A DNA stretch of 64,000 nt from Frankia sp. AgB32 (GTDB lineage: Bacteria > Actinomycetota > Actinomycetes > Frankiales > Frankiaceae), in contig NZ_JALKFX010000026.1 of assembly GCF_023243045.1 (NCBI RefSeq), forward strand, positions 1 through 64,000, read 5' to 3'. A model generated the notes under the pieces. That model saw only the letters and a program-made list of their open reading frames with translations. It ran no database searches and was not told where the DNA came from. The position numbers and the translations under genes were made by a program. Below, piece after piece: positions 26,060-35,277 of this stretch. How positions within the stretch are numbered: the stretch's first letter is position 1; every line of letters starts with the position of its first letter.

Positions 26060-27454
26060 CTACGAACCGTCCGGCTCGCTCGGACGGCTCCGGCGGGTAC
26101 CTGCGCGCATGGCGGTGTCGGTGTCGGCGAGGGTCCAGTCGTCGTCGGTGATGAGGTGGTCGACGAGGGCGGGGTGAGGACCGACGTGCCACAGGGCGGT
26201 GAAGGGTGGGAGGTCGCCGAGGATGGCGGCTTCGGTGGCGGTGAGGCCCAGGTCGGTGAGGAGGTGGCCGACCTGTTCGGGGTTCTGGTGGAGGAAGACC
26301 CGGACGGAGGTGGTGTTGAGCAGGCCTTCGGCGATGTGGGCGGTGGCGCTGCCGGTGTCCGTCTGGGATCGCAGGTCGGCGACGGCGTGGGTGATGAGGA
26401 TGTTCGCGGCGCCCCACTGGCGGCCGAGTCTCCACTGGTCCTGGAGGAATCGGACGATGGCGAGGTCGTCGAGGGCGATCCAGGCCTCGTCGAGAATCAT
26501 GATCGTGTGCTGGTTGTTCTGCCCGTACATGACGGCTTGCAGCCAGCTGGCGGTGGCGGTGAGGACCAGGCGCAGCGCACGGCGGTGGGTCAGCAGCGCG
26601 GACAGGTCGAGGATGAGGCCGGGGGCGTGATCCCACAGGCCGGGGGTGGTCGGGCCGTCGCAGATGCCGCGCAGGTCCTGCTCGAGCAGGGTCGCGCAGG
26701 CGTCGAGCAGCGGGCGGCGCCGGTCGAGGAGCTCGGCGTGGGTGGTGTCGAGGTCGGCGGCGAGGTCCTGGCTGGGCGCGGCGAGCAGGCGCCGAACGTC
26801 GACGAGGGTGGGAGCCGGCCCCTGTGCGGTGGAGAGGTGACAGGCGACGGCCGACAGCAGCCGTCGCTCGCTGATCGGCAGGCTGGCCTGGTCGAGGGCG
26901 ATGGCGATCAGCGCCGTGAGCACCGCGGCGCGACGGGCAGCCACGTCATCGAGGCCAGTCCGTGCTGAGGTGTGCGGGATACCCGGTCCGGTGTCGAGCG
27001 GGTTCACGCGCAGGCCCCCACCGGGGCGTAGGCGCAGGGTGGCGAAGCCGAGCCGTTCGCCGAGCAGGGTCCATTCGCCCTTGGGGTCGATGACAGCGGT
27101 GAAACGGCGCCGCCCGGTCAGCGCGGCGTGTGCGGCGGCGCGGTGGACGTAGGACTTGACGATCGCGGACTTGCCGTAGGCACCGGCACCGGAGACGACC
27201 ATGTTCGGGCCCTGGATGAGGCCGGCCTCGTAGGCGTCGACGAGGTCGAAGGTGAAGGGGCCGCCCGCGAGCCGGTTGGCGCCCAGCAGAACGCCGTGCT
27301 CGCCGAGGCCGGCTTCGATCGACCAGGGGTTCACGACGCCCAGGTGCGCGGTCGTGGCCGTGTTCCATGGCAGCGCCAGCCGCGCGCCAGACCGTCCTCT
27401 CCGTTCATGGCGTCGGCGGCGGCCTGGGTCGCGGCCGGCCGTCTGGTCTGGCAT
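26060..27454 (-). CDS. VirB4-like conjugation ATPase
   Basis: A 464-aa ATPase that would power assembly of, or transport through, the mating channel. The Walker A is SGAGAYGKSA near residue 90, with the Gly-Lys-Ser core, followed by FTAVIDPKGEW. The Walker B is IMILDEAWIAL near 321, then RLGRQWGAANILITHAVADL, as in VirB4/TraC ATPases. It is shorter than a full VirB4 (about 800 aa) because the N-terminal half seems to be supplied by the preceding SCO6880-type protein. The ATG at 27454 shares one base with the upstream stop (TGATG). An open extension to 27514 overlaps the neighbour and looks like low-complexity read-in. Confidence 0.88.
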   Translation of the reverse strand: MPDQTAGRDPGRRRRHERRGRSGARLALPWNTATTAHLGVVNPWSIEAGLGEHGVLLGANRLAGGPFTFDLVDAYEAGLIQGPNMVVSGAGAYGKSAIVKSYVHRAAAHAALTGRRRFTAVIDPKGEWTLLGERLGFATLRLRPGGGLRVNPLDTGPGIPHTSARTGLDDVAARRAAVLTALIAIALDQASLPISERRLLSAVACHLSTAQGPAPTLVDVRRLLAAPSQDLAADLDTTHAELLDRRRPLLDACATLLEQDLRGICDGPTTPGLWDHAPGLILDLSALLTHRRALRLVLTATASWLQAVMYGQNNQHTIMILDEAWIALDDLAIVRFLQDQWRLGRQWGAANILITHAVADLRSQTDTGSATAHIAEGLLNTTSVRVFLHQNPEQVGHLLTDLGLTATEAAILGDLPPFTALWHVGPHPALVDHLITDDDWTLADTDTAMRAGTRRSRPSEPDGS

Positions 27455-29001
27455 CAGGGTGCCCCCATCACGGACTGCCGGGGCACCAGCCCGAAGGGCA
27501 GGGTCGCCGGCCATGCCTGGTGGTGTCGGCCGTGCAGCGGGCGGACGTCGACGATGCCGCAGCGGGCGGCCAGGTCAACGATCGCGGCGCAGGCGCCGTC
27601 GAGTTCGCCACGGCCGGGCGCGGCGATGTCGAGGAGTCCGAGGTAGGCGTACTCCGGATAGCCGGCGGTGAGCTCGGCGTCCCGGCGGTCCACGTCGTCG
27701 TGCGCCTGGTGCAGGCCGACGGGGACGCGGAAGGCGTGCCGGTCCCGCAGGTGCACGGCGGTGTCGATGGACACGCTGTCGGAGTTGATGCGCCGGCGCG
27801 ACGCCCGCCACGGCACCGGGCGCATCGCAACAGCGAGGGTGCGCACGCACGGCACCTCGTGCAGCAGCGGATCGAGCCAGCCGGGACGCAACCCGCCGCT
27901 CGGCCAGCCAGCGACCCAGAAGACCCGGTGCCAGGTCGCGCCGATCCGCATCGCGTCCCAGGAGGTGTGGACGTCGAGCCCGTCCGCCGGCACCCGACGC
28001 GGGCGCCGCGCGGCGTCTGTGTCGGGCAGGTGGGCGCGGGCCACCAGCCCCGGATACGAGGAGAGATCAGCCGCAGCCGGGCCAAGGCCTGTGTGCCCCA
28101 GCGGATCGGCGTGGTCGAGCACGGTGTCGGTGAGCTCCTCGGCGGTCAGGACGGCAGCGACGTGCAGGCCCGCCGCGGTGCACCGCTCGGCCAGCATCTC
28201 CAGAGCGGCCAGCGCGGTGTGCCGGGCATCGGCCTGGCGACTCGCGCGGGTCGGGCGGACGGTCAGCCACAGCCGCAGTTCGTGGCAGGTCAGGAGCGGC
28301 CGGGCCTCGGCGAGCACGTTCTGATACGCCAACACCTCCGCCGCCGCCGAAGCCGGTCGGGACGTGGGCTCGGCCGGAGGGTCCAGCGAGGCTCCGAGAC
28401 CAGAGCGGACGGTCCATCCCAGCTGGGCGACTGGGGCCTCCCGGGCGAACTGGCTGAGCACCCGGGACCATTCCACGACCCTCCGGTCCCGTCCGGCGCC
28501 GTCGAGCAGGCCGAACGGCCCGCCCCGCACGTCGAGGACAGCGGTGATCGTCCTACCGGATCCATCCCAGACGAGACCCGCTGGCTCCCCGCTTCTGGTC
28601 GGGACACGGCATGCCGCCGGCGACGCGAGCAACTCCACCGACCGAGAAAGGCCAGGCACCTCCACCCGGCCCGCCGCCCGACTCGTGCACCGATCTTCCC
28701 CCGCCCCATCGCTGGATTGCGGACGTCGTCGCACTCGGTCGACGCGTGCGCGAAACAGGTAGCCGATCACCGCTGGCAGCGCATGCACCAGCGGAGCGCC
28801 ACCGGCTCTGGTGAACGCCAGCAGGAGACAGCCGACGAGAATCCCGACGCCGAGGATCACGCCCATGCTGCCGCCGAGCAGCGTCGGCAGCATCGCGAGC
28901 CCGCCGGCCCCGATGGCGACGAGAACGACCTGCGGGACGCTCGCGCCGAACAGCGCCGTCCCGGCCCGCCGCGGCACCAGATAGTAGTTCGGTTCGCTCA
29001 T
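27454..29001 (-). CDS. SCO6880-type conjugation protein (PrgI/VirB4 N-terminal-like)
   Basis: A 515-aa membrane-anchored protein of the type annotated as SCO6880 family in actinobacteria. Residues 1-85 hold two hydrophobic segments (VVLVAIGAGGLAMLPTLLGG and GVILGVGILVGCLLLAF) like PrgI/VirB3, followed by a basic RARVDRVRRRP. The rest lacks a Walker motif and resembles the N-terminal half of VirB4 proteins. With the ATPase that follows, it may form a split PrgI-VirB4. The start overlaps the stop of the VirB6-like gene by ATGA (28998-29001). The family link is by pattern memory; the split-VirB4 reading is inference. Confidence 0.82.
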   Translation of the reverse strand: MSEPNYYLVPRRAGTALFGASVPQVVLVAIGAGGLAMLPTLLGGSMGVILGVGILVGCLLLAFTRAGGAPLVHALPAVIGYLFRARVDRVRRRPQSSDGAGEDRCTSRAAGRVEVPGLSRSVELLASPAACRVPTRSGEPAGLVWDGSGRTITAVLDVRGGPFGLLDGAGRDRRVVEWSRVLSQFAREAPVAQLGWTVRSGLGASLDPPAEPTSRPASAAAEVLAYQNVLAEARPLLTCHELRLWLTVRPTRASRQADARHTALAALEMLAERCTAAGLHVAAVLTAEELTDTVLDHADPLGHTGLGPAAADLSSYPGLVARAHLPDTDAARRPRRVPADGLDVHTSWDAMRIGATWHRVFWVAGWPSGGLRPGWLDPLLHEVPCVRTLAVAMRPVPWRASRRRINSDSVSIDTAVHLRDRHAFRVPVGLHQAHDDVDRRDAELTAGYPEYAYLGLLDIAAPGRGELDGACAAIVDLAARCGIVDVRPLHGRHHQAWPATLPFGLVPRQSVMGAP

Positions 29002-30656
29002 GGTCCACTCCGATCATCACGTGGCGTCCCGACGCCGCCTGGCCTGGGCGGACGGGCAGCCGGCCGCCGCCGCCAACCTGGCGGCGCCCCAGGCACGCCG
29101 CGTCGCGACGCGCCGTCCTCGCTGCCCAAGGAAACGGGCTGCGAAGCGGCTGGTTTCCCACTGGTTGGCGGCACCGCGGGCGCCGTCGCCTCCCTTGAAC
29201 GCGACGAACCCGGCGGCCGAGAGGCGCCCTGCGACCCCGGCTGTGCCGGCGGCCTGGCCGATCCCGGCGCACCAGGTGAACCGGGCGGATCCGACGATCT
29301 CGGCGGGCCGGGCGGGCTCGACGCACCGGGCAAACCCGATGACCCGCGTGGTCCTGGCGGTCCCTGCGGTCCGGCCGGGCCGGTGCCCGCTGACCGGTGG
29401 CCGCTGGTAGCGCCGTCGTCCGGTGGAGTCCGCCGCGAACCGGACCGCCCAGCCATACCGCCGCCGGCCGTTCCGCCCCCGCCATCGATCGGCCCCCGAC
29501 GCGCGGGAGCTGCCCCGCCGGGTCCCTGATCGCCGTTGTCGCCGGGACCACCACCCGCGGGTCCCTGGCCCGGACGCTGTGGACCGCCACGCGGTGGGCG
29601 CCCTCCCCGTCCGGGATCAGGCAGGCTCCGCGGTGGGCCCTGTCTGCCCGACCCCCGCGGGCCGGAGTCACCGGGCCCATCTCCAGACGGACCGCTGCCT
29701 CCGGGCCCGCTGCCCGGGTCTCTACCGAGCCGGCCACCTCGCCCTGCGCTGAGTCCTCCCCGACCGGCGAATGCCTGAGCCCAGTACGCGGTCTGCGCCA
29801 CCTGCATCGCCGCCCGGAACGGTGCGCGCGACACCCCCTGCGCCGCCAGATATGCCTCGGTCACCGGGATCAGCCGCCACACCACGAAGGGCATGAACAC
29901 GGCCACCCCGAGCACGGCCAGGCCGGTCAAATACCGGCCCCATCCACCAGGCGTAGATCGATCGCCATCGGCGGCGATAAGGTCCGCGCCGACCCGCAGC
30001 GCAACGAAGATGGCGGGCTTGGCGAACGCGATCGCCACCGTCATCTTCACCATCTGCCCTGCGGCCTGGCGCGCCGGGGGCATCGTCATCCCGGCGAACG
30101 ACAATGGCGCCAACGCGGTCACGATCAACGTGAGCACGTTACGCACAACCAGCTCAAGGAAGATTATTACTACCGCCAGAAACACCATCACGTTCACCAG
30201 AAGGCCGGTTATATCCGATGCCGGCGACGGGGAGATGATCGCCAGTATCTTGTCCCCGCCGTCGCTCGGGAGTATGGCTTCAGCGATGACATCCGTCAGG
30301 GAGAGCAGTCGATCAACAGACCACGGAAAGACGAGGATCGCGAGCACAGCCAGGGGGAGGTCTCGTACCAGTCGCGCGAGCGCCCTGCCCGGCTCTCCCG
30401 AGAGCATCGCCGCCGCCACTCCGATGGCGGTCGCTCCAGCCAGCAGCAGGCAGGACAGCGAGGCCACCGTCTGGTAGGCGCCCCCTTTTCCGATGAAGAA
30501 TGTCGCGCTCACCTCCGGCCGGGTCGTCGTCGAGCCGAAGTCCCCCGCCAGCGCCTTCGTCTGATCTCCCAGCGAGTCGACAAACCAGCCGATCACCAGC
30601 TTGATGGCACCGTTGGCGACCGCCGACGGGGCCTGGCGCAGATAGTTCAGGATCAT
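28998..30656 (-). CDS. VirB6/TrbL-like membrane protein with Gly/Pro-rich tail
   Basis: A 552-aa protein. Residues 1-300 contain at least five hydrophobic helices (for example VASLSCLLLAGATAIGVAAA, LPLAVLAILVFPWSVDRLL, GLAVLGVAVFMPFVVWRLIP) and the segment LAPLSFAGMTMPPARQAAGQ that resembles the VirB6/TrbL channel core. Residues about 300-552 are disordered, dominated by Gly, Pro, Arg and Ser. They include collagen-like Gly-X-Y runs such as GPAGPQGPPGPRGSSGLPG. The tail may face outside or interact with the pilus; that is inference. The gene is 70 bp after the VirB2-like gene and overlaps the next by ATGA. Confidence 0.83.
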   Translation of the reverse strand: MILNYLRQAPSAVANGAIKLVIGWFVDSLGDQTKALAGDFGSTTTRPEVSATFFIGKGGAYQTVASLSCLLLAGATAIGVAAAMLSGEPGRALARLVRDLPLAVLAILVFPWSVDRLLSLTDVIAEAILPSDGGDKILAIISPSPASDITGLLVNVMVFLAVVIIFLELVVRNVLTLIVTALAPLSFAGMTMPPARQAAGQMVKMTVAIAFAKPAIFVALRVGADLIAADGDRSTPGGWGRYLTGLAVLGVAVFMPFVVWRLIPVTEAYLAAQGVSRAPFRAAMQVAQTAYWAQAFAGRGGLSAGRGGRLGRDPGSGPGGSGPSGDGPGDSGPRGSGRQGPPRSLPDPGRGGRPPRGGPQRPGQGPAGGGPGDNGDQGPGGAAPARRGPIDGGGGTAGGGMAGRSGSRRTPPDDGATSGHRSAGTGPAGPQGPPGPRGSSGLPGASSPPGPPRSSDPPGSPGAPGSARPPAQPGSQGASRPPGSSRSREATAPAVPPTSGKPAASQPVSLGSEDGASRRGVPGAPPGWRRRPAARPPRPGGVGTPRDDRSGP

Positions 30657-30726
30657 TGTGTGGACGTCCCATATCGCACTCAGGAGCCGAAGATCGCACG
30701 GTCGACCGCAGAGCGATAATCAATGA

Positions 30727-31212
30727 CTATTTGGCCAGCCAGGCAATAAGATCCGGGGCATACACGATGACGATGGCGCCAGCGCCGCCACCCAGCAGCA
30801 TCCCCATTCCGCGATTAGCCTGCGGAGCCGACCCTGACACGCGGCCGACACCGAGGGCTGCGCCCCCGATGATGGCGACCGCGACGCAGCATACTTCAGC
30901 GATCCGCGACAACGTGTCGAGCAGATCCATAATGCGGTCTTTCGCCGGCATGTCGTGCCAGTCTGGCGTCACGTCAATCGGCTGCGGGGGCGCCGGAGAG
31001 TCCGCAAGCACCAACGCCGGCTGCTTCGCGGCGAGCAGCAGTCCGACCGGTCGAGCGGGCTCCACCGCCGCGAACGCCGGTCCGCCGACGCCGATGAACG
31101 CCCCGGTCACCAGGACGAGAATGGCCACGCCGCACCGCCACCGCCGGCGTGCGGGCCCTTCGCCGCGGCACGCACGCGCACGAAGCCCGGACCGGCCAGA
31201 GCCTTTGATCAT
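30727..31212 (-). CDS. VirB2/TrbC-like pilin-like small membrane protein
   Basis: A 161-aa protein with an Arg-rich N-terminus, a first hydrophobic segment with signal-peptide features (CGVAILVLVTGAFIGVGGPAFA, likely cleavage after AFA), a Pro-rich linker, and two C-terminal hydrophobic segments (VCCVAVAIIGGAALGVG and GAGAIVIVYAPDLIAWL). The pattern of signal peptide plus two membrane helices fits VirB2/TrbC pilins, though it is longer than usual. The ATG at 31212 is chosen because GGAGG lies 5 bases upstream; a GTG at 31218 falls inside that site. It comes 130 bp after the LysM-BTAD gene and before the VirB6-like gene. Confidence 0.75.
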   Translation of the reverse strand: MIKGSGRSGLRARACRGEGPARRRWRCGVAILVLVTGAFIGVGGPAFAAVEPARPVGLLLAAKQPALVLADSPAPPQPIDVTPDWHDMPAKDRIMDLLDTLSRIAEVCCVAVAIIGGAALGVGRVSGSAPQANRGMGMLLGGGAGAIVIVYAPDLIAWLAK

Positions 31213-31342
31213 GGACACCTCCGGGAGTACGGGATTCTTCGCACTCCGGATGTGTGAACTGGCTCCCCCGAATCGGAAGCCGCCGAGAGGGGGAAAACAG
31301 GTCGCCGCTGCACGCCGAACTGTTCCGGCGGCAGCTCCGGCG

Positions 31343-34300
31343 TTAGTGCGCCTCCTGCCCGGGCCAGGCCCCGGTGCCGCTCGGAGTGGGAGGCAGCGGC
31401 TGCCTCAGCAGAGAGTGGTGCAGCTCTTCGAGATCGCGATCGGTCTCGCCATCCCACAGAGGATCGGCTCGCTCGGCGCGTAGGTAGGCGTGGTACTCGG
31501 CGCGGATCGCGCTGCGGTCGCCGGCCTGTGCGTAGGCGCGCATCCGGCGGGCGAACAGGCCGGGATGTGCGGGGAGGACCCCGAGGCCACGACGGGTGGC
31601 GTCAAGGACCGCGCCGGTGTCGCCGCGGCCGAGTTGGTGATCGGCGAGCAGCAGCGCGGCGCGGATGACGGTGGTGGTGAGCTGGGAGCCGAGTTCAGCG
31701 TCGAGCCAGGGCTGGCGGGCGGGAGTACCCCGGACGAGGTCGAGTCCGGCGGTGAGCGCGGCGATGGCTACCGCGGGGTGATTCCGCTGGGCTTCCGCGT
31801 GCGCGATGAGGGCGTGGAGCAGGTCGAGGTCGGTCACGACGGCGGTATGAAGGGTGATGGTGGTGCGGCGGGTGGGGAGCCACTGTCGGGCCTGTTCGCC
31901 GGCGAGGGAGGCGAGGATCCCGCGCGCGCGGCCGAGCTGGTTGTTGATCGAGCGGGCCTGCGCGCCGGTGGGCCAGATCGCGGCCTCCAGGTCGGTGCGG
32001 GTCCGGCCGCGGTGTGTGGCGAGCCAGGCCAGCACCTCGAAGGTGCGTTCGCGGGCGAGCTCGGCGGGTGGACGGCGGCCGTCGCGGCCGACGACCGTGA
32101 GGGGGCCCAGCAGGCCGATCATCACCTGCCAGTCGGGGCCGGTGTAGGGCTCGGGCTCGGAGGCGGCGGGCGGTGGCGGCACGGCGTCCGGCGCCTGGTC
32201 CGCGTCGTCGAGGAGGAGACCGAGGTCGCGGAGTTCGTCGGCTGCCAGCTGGAGTGGGCGGATGTGCAGGCCCAGCGGGTCGAGGCGCCACATCGGCTCG
32301 GCTTCGGGTCCCGAGGTCCCCTCGAAGACAAGCCGCCAGGTGGCCTGCGCCCCGGTCGCCGGGCCACCTGCTACCGCGGTGACGACGGCGAGTCCCTGGC
32401 CTCCGCCGCTGACGAGGTTGGCGAGCCCGGCTCGGGCCTCGACGTCCTCGGGTATCGGGCGACGCGGCACTACCAGGGCCGCTGTGGGCTCCCAGTTCTC
32501 GGCGGGAACCGTGGCCCGTGCGGCGAACGTGGACGGTTGGCCTGTCATGGCGAGGGCTTCACGCAGAACGCGCAGGCCGGGAGTGATCCGGTCGAGGAGG
32601 TCGGGGAGGTCGTCGGCGATGTCGACCCGGTTCTCGTCGAGGAGTCCGAAGGGATCGAAACCAACCGCCTCGACGCGCGGTCGCGCGGCGAGCGGGGACA
32701 GGGCGAGGGTGGCGAGCAACGCTCGCGCGAGCGCGCGTAGCCCGTCCCCACCGGTGTTCCCGGGGTCGAGGGTCAGGCTTCCCAGGGCTTCGAGGTCGGC
32801 GTAGAGCTCGGCGCCGTCGGGTTCGGTGCCCAGCTGGACGAGCAGCGGGCAGGGAGGCGGCAGTGTGGGAAGCGGTGGCAGCGAAGCCGTGGCGGGCAGA
32901 ACCCAGATGCGGCCACCGACGAAGGCCAGCCACGGCGCGGGGGCAGCGGGTTGTGGATCGCGCAGGTAGACGTCGATGGTGTCGTCCGGGCGGACGAGAA
33001 CAACCATCGGCTCGGGACCGTCGGCCAGGCCGGGCGGCCTCGTGCCCGGCGCGGTCGTGATCCATTGGGCGGCGAGCGTGCGCAGCGCGGCGTCGAGGCG
33101 GGATAGGCCGGTGGGGTCAACCGTGGCGAGCACCGCGGTGTGCAGCGCGGCGGCGCGGGGGTCGGGTCTCGGTGGCGCGCTGTTCCGGTCGACCGTCTGG
33201 TCGCGCCGTCGCCGGCGCGCGGCGATCGTCGCCGCGACCGCGGCGGTCAGCAGGCCGGCGGCGCCTACCCAGACCGGCGTGGTTATCGGCGAGGCGCGGT
33301 GATCGGCAGGGCGGGTGCCGATCGGGCGCGGATAGGCGCGGGCGACTCCGGTTGGCGATGGCCGCGGATGTGAGGAGGGTGCCGCTGGGCGCGAGCTGCC
33401 GGGGCCGGGGGACGGTCTCACGCTGCTGGGCGTGGGAGCTGCCTTGCTGGGAGGCGGCCCGCCTGGCCCGGACATCAGCATGGTCGGTAGCACGACGGCC
33501 GGTGGTTGGTCCGTTCGCGGCGCCGACGGCGGGGTCGGGTGCGCCGTGCCGGGAGGCACGAAGGGCGCGGCTGGTCCGGTCTGCGTGGCCGTGGGGCTGG
33601 CCGGCAGGCGAAGCAACAGTCCGGGGTTGACGACGTTCGGATCATGGAAGTGTCGGCCGGCAGGATCCGTCACGCCCACGTTGGCGCGGAACACCTGCTC
33701 GACCAGGCCGGGAATATCGCCGGGTCGGGCCTGCGGATAGGCGCCGCGGGTGATACTCCAGAGCGTTTCGTGCGGGAGGACCAGGTGCGTGGCCGAGGCC
33801 GGCGCGGCGCCCGCCGCTGTCGAGGGCCGGTCGGCTGGCCTGGCCGGCGCGGCGAGCGCGGCGCGGGCGGAGAGCAGGCTGACGGCAACGGAGGCGAGCG
33901 CCACCCAGCGCGCCGCGCCGCGCCGCAGCGCGCCCGGCGCGGGTGGGCGCCATCCGGCTGCCGGTGCGCCGGCCAGGCGCGAGGCACGCGCCTGGGCGGC
34001 CACGACGTGACGTCCACGGCGCCGCTGGGCCACGGCCTCCGCGAGGATGCAGAGGGTCAGGTAGGCCCAGATCAGCCAGGCCGCCACGGCGATGGCGTCC
34101 GGGAGAACGTCGGGGTTGAGGTAGCCGCGGCTGGCGAGCGTGGCCCAACGGGTCGGCTCCCAGGTGGTGGGCAGCGGGTAGCCGCGCCAGGTCGCCAGGA
34201 AGGCGGGAACCATGATGAGGAAAGCCAGCAGTCCGATCAGTGCGCCGAGGCCGCGCAGGGCCTCGGCGCCGGACCGGTGGGTTACCTCTGTGGCGTGTGC

Positions 34301-34396
34301 CCGATGCCGGCGAGGCGGCGGTGGGCCACCGGGTCGCGATCCGGACGGAGATGGGGACCGCCGCGAGAGCCGGCGGTCTGAGGTGAGCTGGGGCAT
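31343..34396 (-). CDS. LysM and SARP/BTAD-type regulator, membrane-anchored
   Basis: A 1017-aa multidomain protein. An Arg/Pro-rich start is followed by membrane helices (LGALIGLLAFLIMVPAFLA near residue 50, AWLIWAYLTLCILAEAV near 110, another near 170). A LysM-like segment lies near 205-265 (LVLPHETLWSITRGAYPQ), then a Pro/Ser linker and a further helix near 365. The C-terminal third holds an OmpR-type winged HTH (IGLLGPLTVVGRDGRR, then ERTFEVLAWLATHRG) near 765-840 and a BTAD helical domain to the end. LysM domains bind peptidoglycan and BTAD proteins activate transcription, so the protein may sense the wall or pilus and regulate. Such proteins accompany Tad loci in actinobacteria. It is 18 bp after the TadG-like gene. 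Confidence 0.87.
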   Translation of the reverse strand: MPQLTSDRRLSRRSPSPSGSRPGGPPPPRRHRAHATEVTHRSGAEALRGLGALIGLLAFLIMVPAFLATWRGYPLPTTWEPTRWATLASRGYLNPDVLPDAIAVAAWLIWAYLTLCILAEAVAQRRRGRHVVAAQARASRLAGAPAAGWRPPAPGALRRGAARWVALASVAVSLLSARAALAAPARPADRPSTAAGAAPASATHLVLPHETLWSITRGAYPQARPGDIPGLVEQVFRANVGVTDPAGRHFHDPNVVNPGLLLRLPASPTATQTGPAAPFVPPGTAHPTPPSAPRTDQPPAVVLPTMLMSGPGGPPPSKAAPTPSSVRPSPGPGSSRPAAPSSHPRPSPTGVARAYPRPIGTRPADHRASPITTPVWVGAAGLLTAAVAATIAARRRRRDQTVDRNSAPPRPDPRAAALHTAVLATVDPTGLSRLDAALRTLAAQWITTAPGTRPPGLADGPEPMVVLVRPDDTIDVYLRDPQPAAPAPWLAFVGGRIWVLPATASLPPLPTLPPPCPLLVQLGTEPDGAELYADLEALGSLTLDPGNTGGDGLRALARALLATLALSPLAARPRVEAVGFDPFGLLDENRVDIADDLPDLLDRITPGLRVLREALAMTGQPSTFAARATVPAENWEPTAALVVPRRPIPEDVEARAGLANLVSGGGQGLAVVTAVAGGPATGAQATWRLVFEGTSGPEAEPMWRLDPLGLHIRPLQLAADELRDLGLLLDDADQAPDAVPPPPAASEPEPYTGPDWQVMIGLLGPLTVVGRDGRRPPAELARERTFEVLAWLATHRGRTRTDLEAAIWPTGAQARSINNQLGRARGILASLAGEQARQWLPTRRTTITLHTAVVTDLDLLHALIAHAEAQRNHPAVAIAALTAGLDLVRGTPARQPWLDAELGSQLTTTVIRAALLLADHQLGRGDTGAVLDATRRGLGVLPAHPGLFARRMRAYAQAGDRSAIRAEYHAYLRAERADPLWDGETDRDLEELHHSLLRQPLPPTPSGTGAWPGQEAH

Positions 34397-34414
34397 GGCT
34401 GGTACTCCGCTGGC

Positions 34415-34828
34415 TTACGGGCCGCGCAGCGCGATGGCGGACCGGGTCTGGACGACCGTCGCGCCGGTGCGTCCCGACGCGGCGAGCAGGACATAGGAGA
34501 CGCGGGTCCGCACGGTGACGGTCACGATGTCTCCCGTGACGGTCACCGTGCCGCTGACACGGTGGTGGTCGAGGTAGGCCGAAGCCGCCGACGCGGCGGC
34601 CTCCGGGTCGAGCATCGGTTCGCCGGCCCGCAGCGCGGACGGCTCGATCTGTTGTGCACCGACCCTCGCTGCCTTCCCGGCGAGATCGGAGGCGTCCGCG
34701 TTCGCGTACAGGACCCGGCCGGCGTCGGTAAGCAGGCCCGCGAGCAGGACCGCGCCGGCGAACAGCGCGGTGAGCAGCAGGCTCACCGAGCCCTGGTCGC
34801 GGCGCGACGTGGATCGGTGGAGGTTCAT
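34415..34828 (-). CDS. TadG/RsgX-like pilus-associated protein
   Basis: A 137-aa protein with one N-terminal hydrophobic helix after DQGSVSLLLTALFAGAVLLA, then a segment (GRVLYANADASDLAGKAARV) typical of TadG/TadE minor pilins, and a beta-rich C-terminus (VTVTGDIVTVTVRTRV). The ATG at 34828 overlaps the previous stop as ATGA (34825-34828) and places the helix 20 residues in. The Glu at position +5 after the Gly, needed for classic prepilin cleavage, is absent. It probably anchors or caps the Tad pilus. Confidence 0.78.
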   Translation of the reverse strand: MNLHRSTSRRDQGSVSLLLTALFAGAVLLAGLLTDAGRVLYANADASDLAGKAARVGAQQIEPSALRAGEPMLDPEAAASAASAYLDHHRVSGTVTVTGDIVTVTVRTRVSYVLLAASGRTGATVVQTRSAIALRGP

Positions 34829-35277
34829 GGTGCCCGCAGCCCGCCGCGGTACCGGTCGATGATCTCGTCGCTGCTCGCGGTGACGACGCGAGTCGGGCCG
34901 AGGACGGGATGGAGGCGGCATCGCACGGTGACGGTGATGATCCCGCCCGGGGCGAAGCGGCCGACGTCGGTAGTGATGGTCTCGCTGCCCGCCGCGCAGG
35001 ATGCGCCCGCCAGCTCCCGGTGTCCGACCGCGTCCGCCTGCAGGTCGGCATCGGCGGGCGTCGCGGCGAGCGACGCGGCTCGTGCCGCTTCGCGCGCGGC
35101 GCTGCGGACGCCGGCCCGGCCCTGCTGGGTCTGGAAGGCCACCGCGATGATCGCCACCGCGGCCAGGAAGATCGCCCAGCCGGCCGCGAACTCGACGGAA
35201 TGCGCCCCTTCGTCCCGTCTCGAGAGGACAGCGCCACGCGGTGCCATCGGTTCCAGGCCTCGCCACGAGGCACTCAC
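34825..35277 (-). CDS. TadE-like minor pilin
   Basis: A 150-aa protein with the TadE signature near residue 23: DEGAHSVEFAAGWAIFLAAV, a Gly followed four residues later by Glu-type prepilin context and a hydrophobic helix. A region with three Cys (GASCAAGSE and VRCRLHP) and a beta-rich end follow. The GTG at 35277 overlaps the upstream stop by four bases (GTGA). Ahead of it the frame is open, but the translation is the antisense-type Arg/Gly shadow of the neighbour. Confidence 0.8.
   Translation of the reverse strand: MSASWRGLEPMAPRGAVLSRRDEGAHSVEFAAGWAIFLAAVAIIAVAFQTQQGRAGVRSAAREAARAASLAATPADADLQADAVGHRELAGASCAAGSETITTDVGRFAPGGIITVTVRCRLHPVLGPTRVVTASSDEIIDRYRGGLRAP

Noticed and set aside
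25844-26968. Plus-strand frame of about 374 codons
   Set aside because: Antisense to the VirB4-like ATPase; Gly/Val/Glu-rich shadow.
29397-30719. Plus-strand frame of about 440 codons
   Set aside because: Antisense to the VirB6-like gene, whose membrane helices are convincing.
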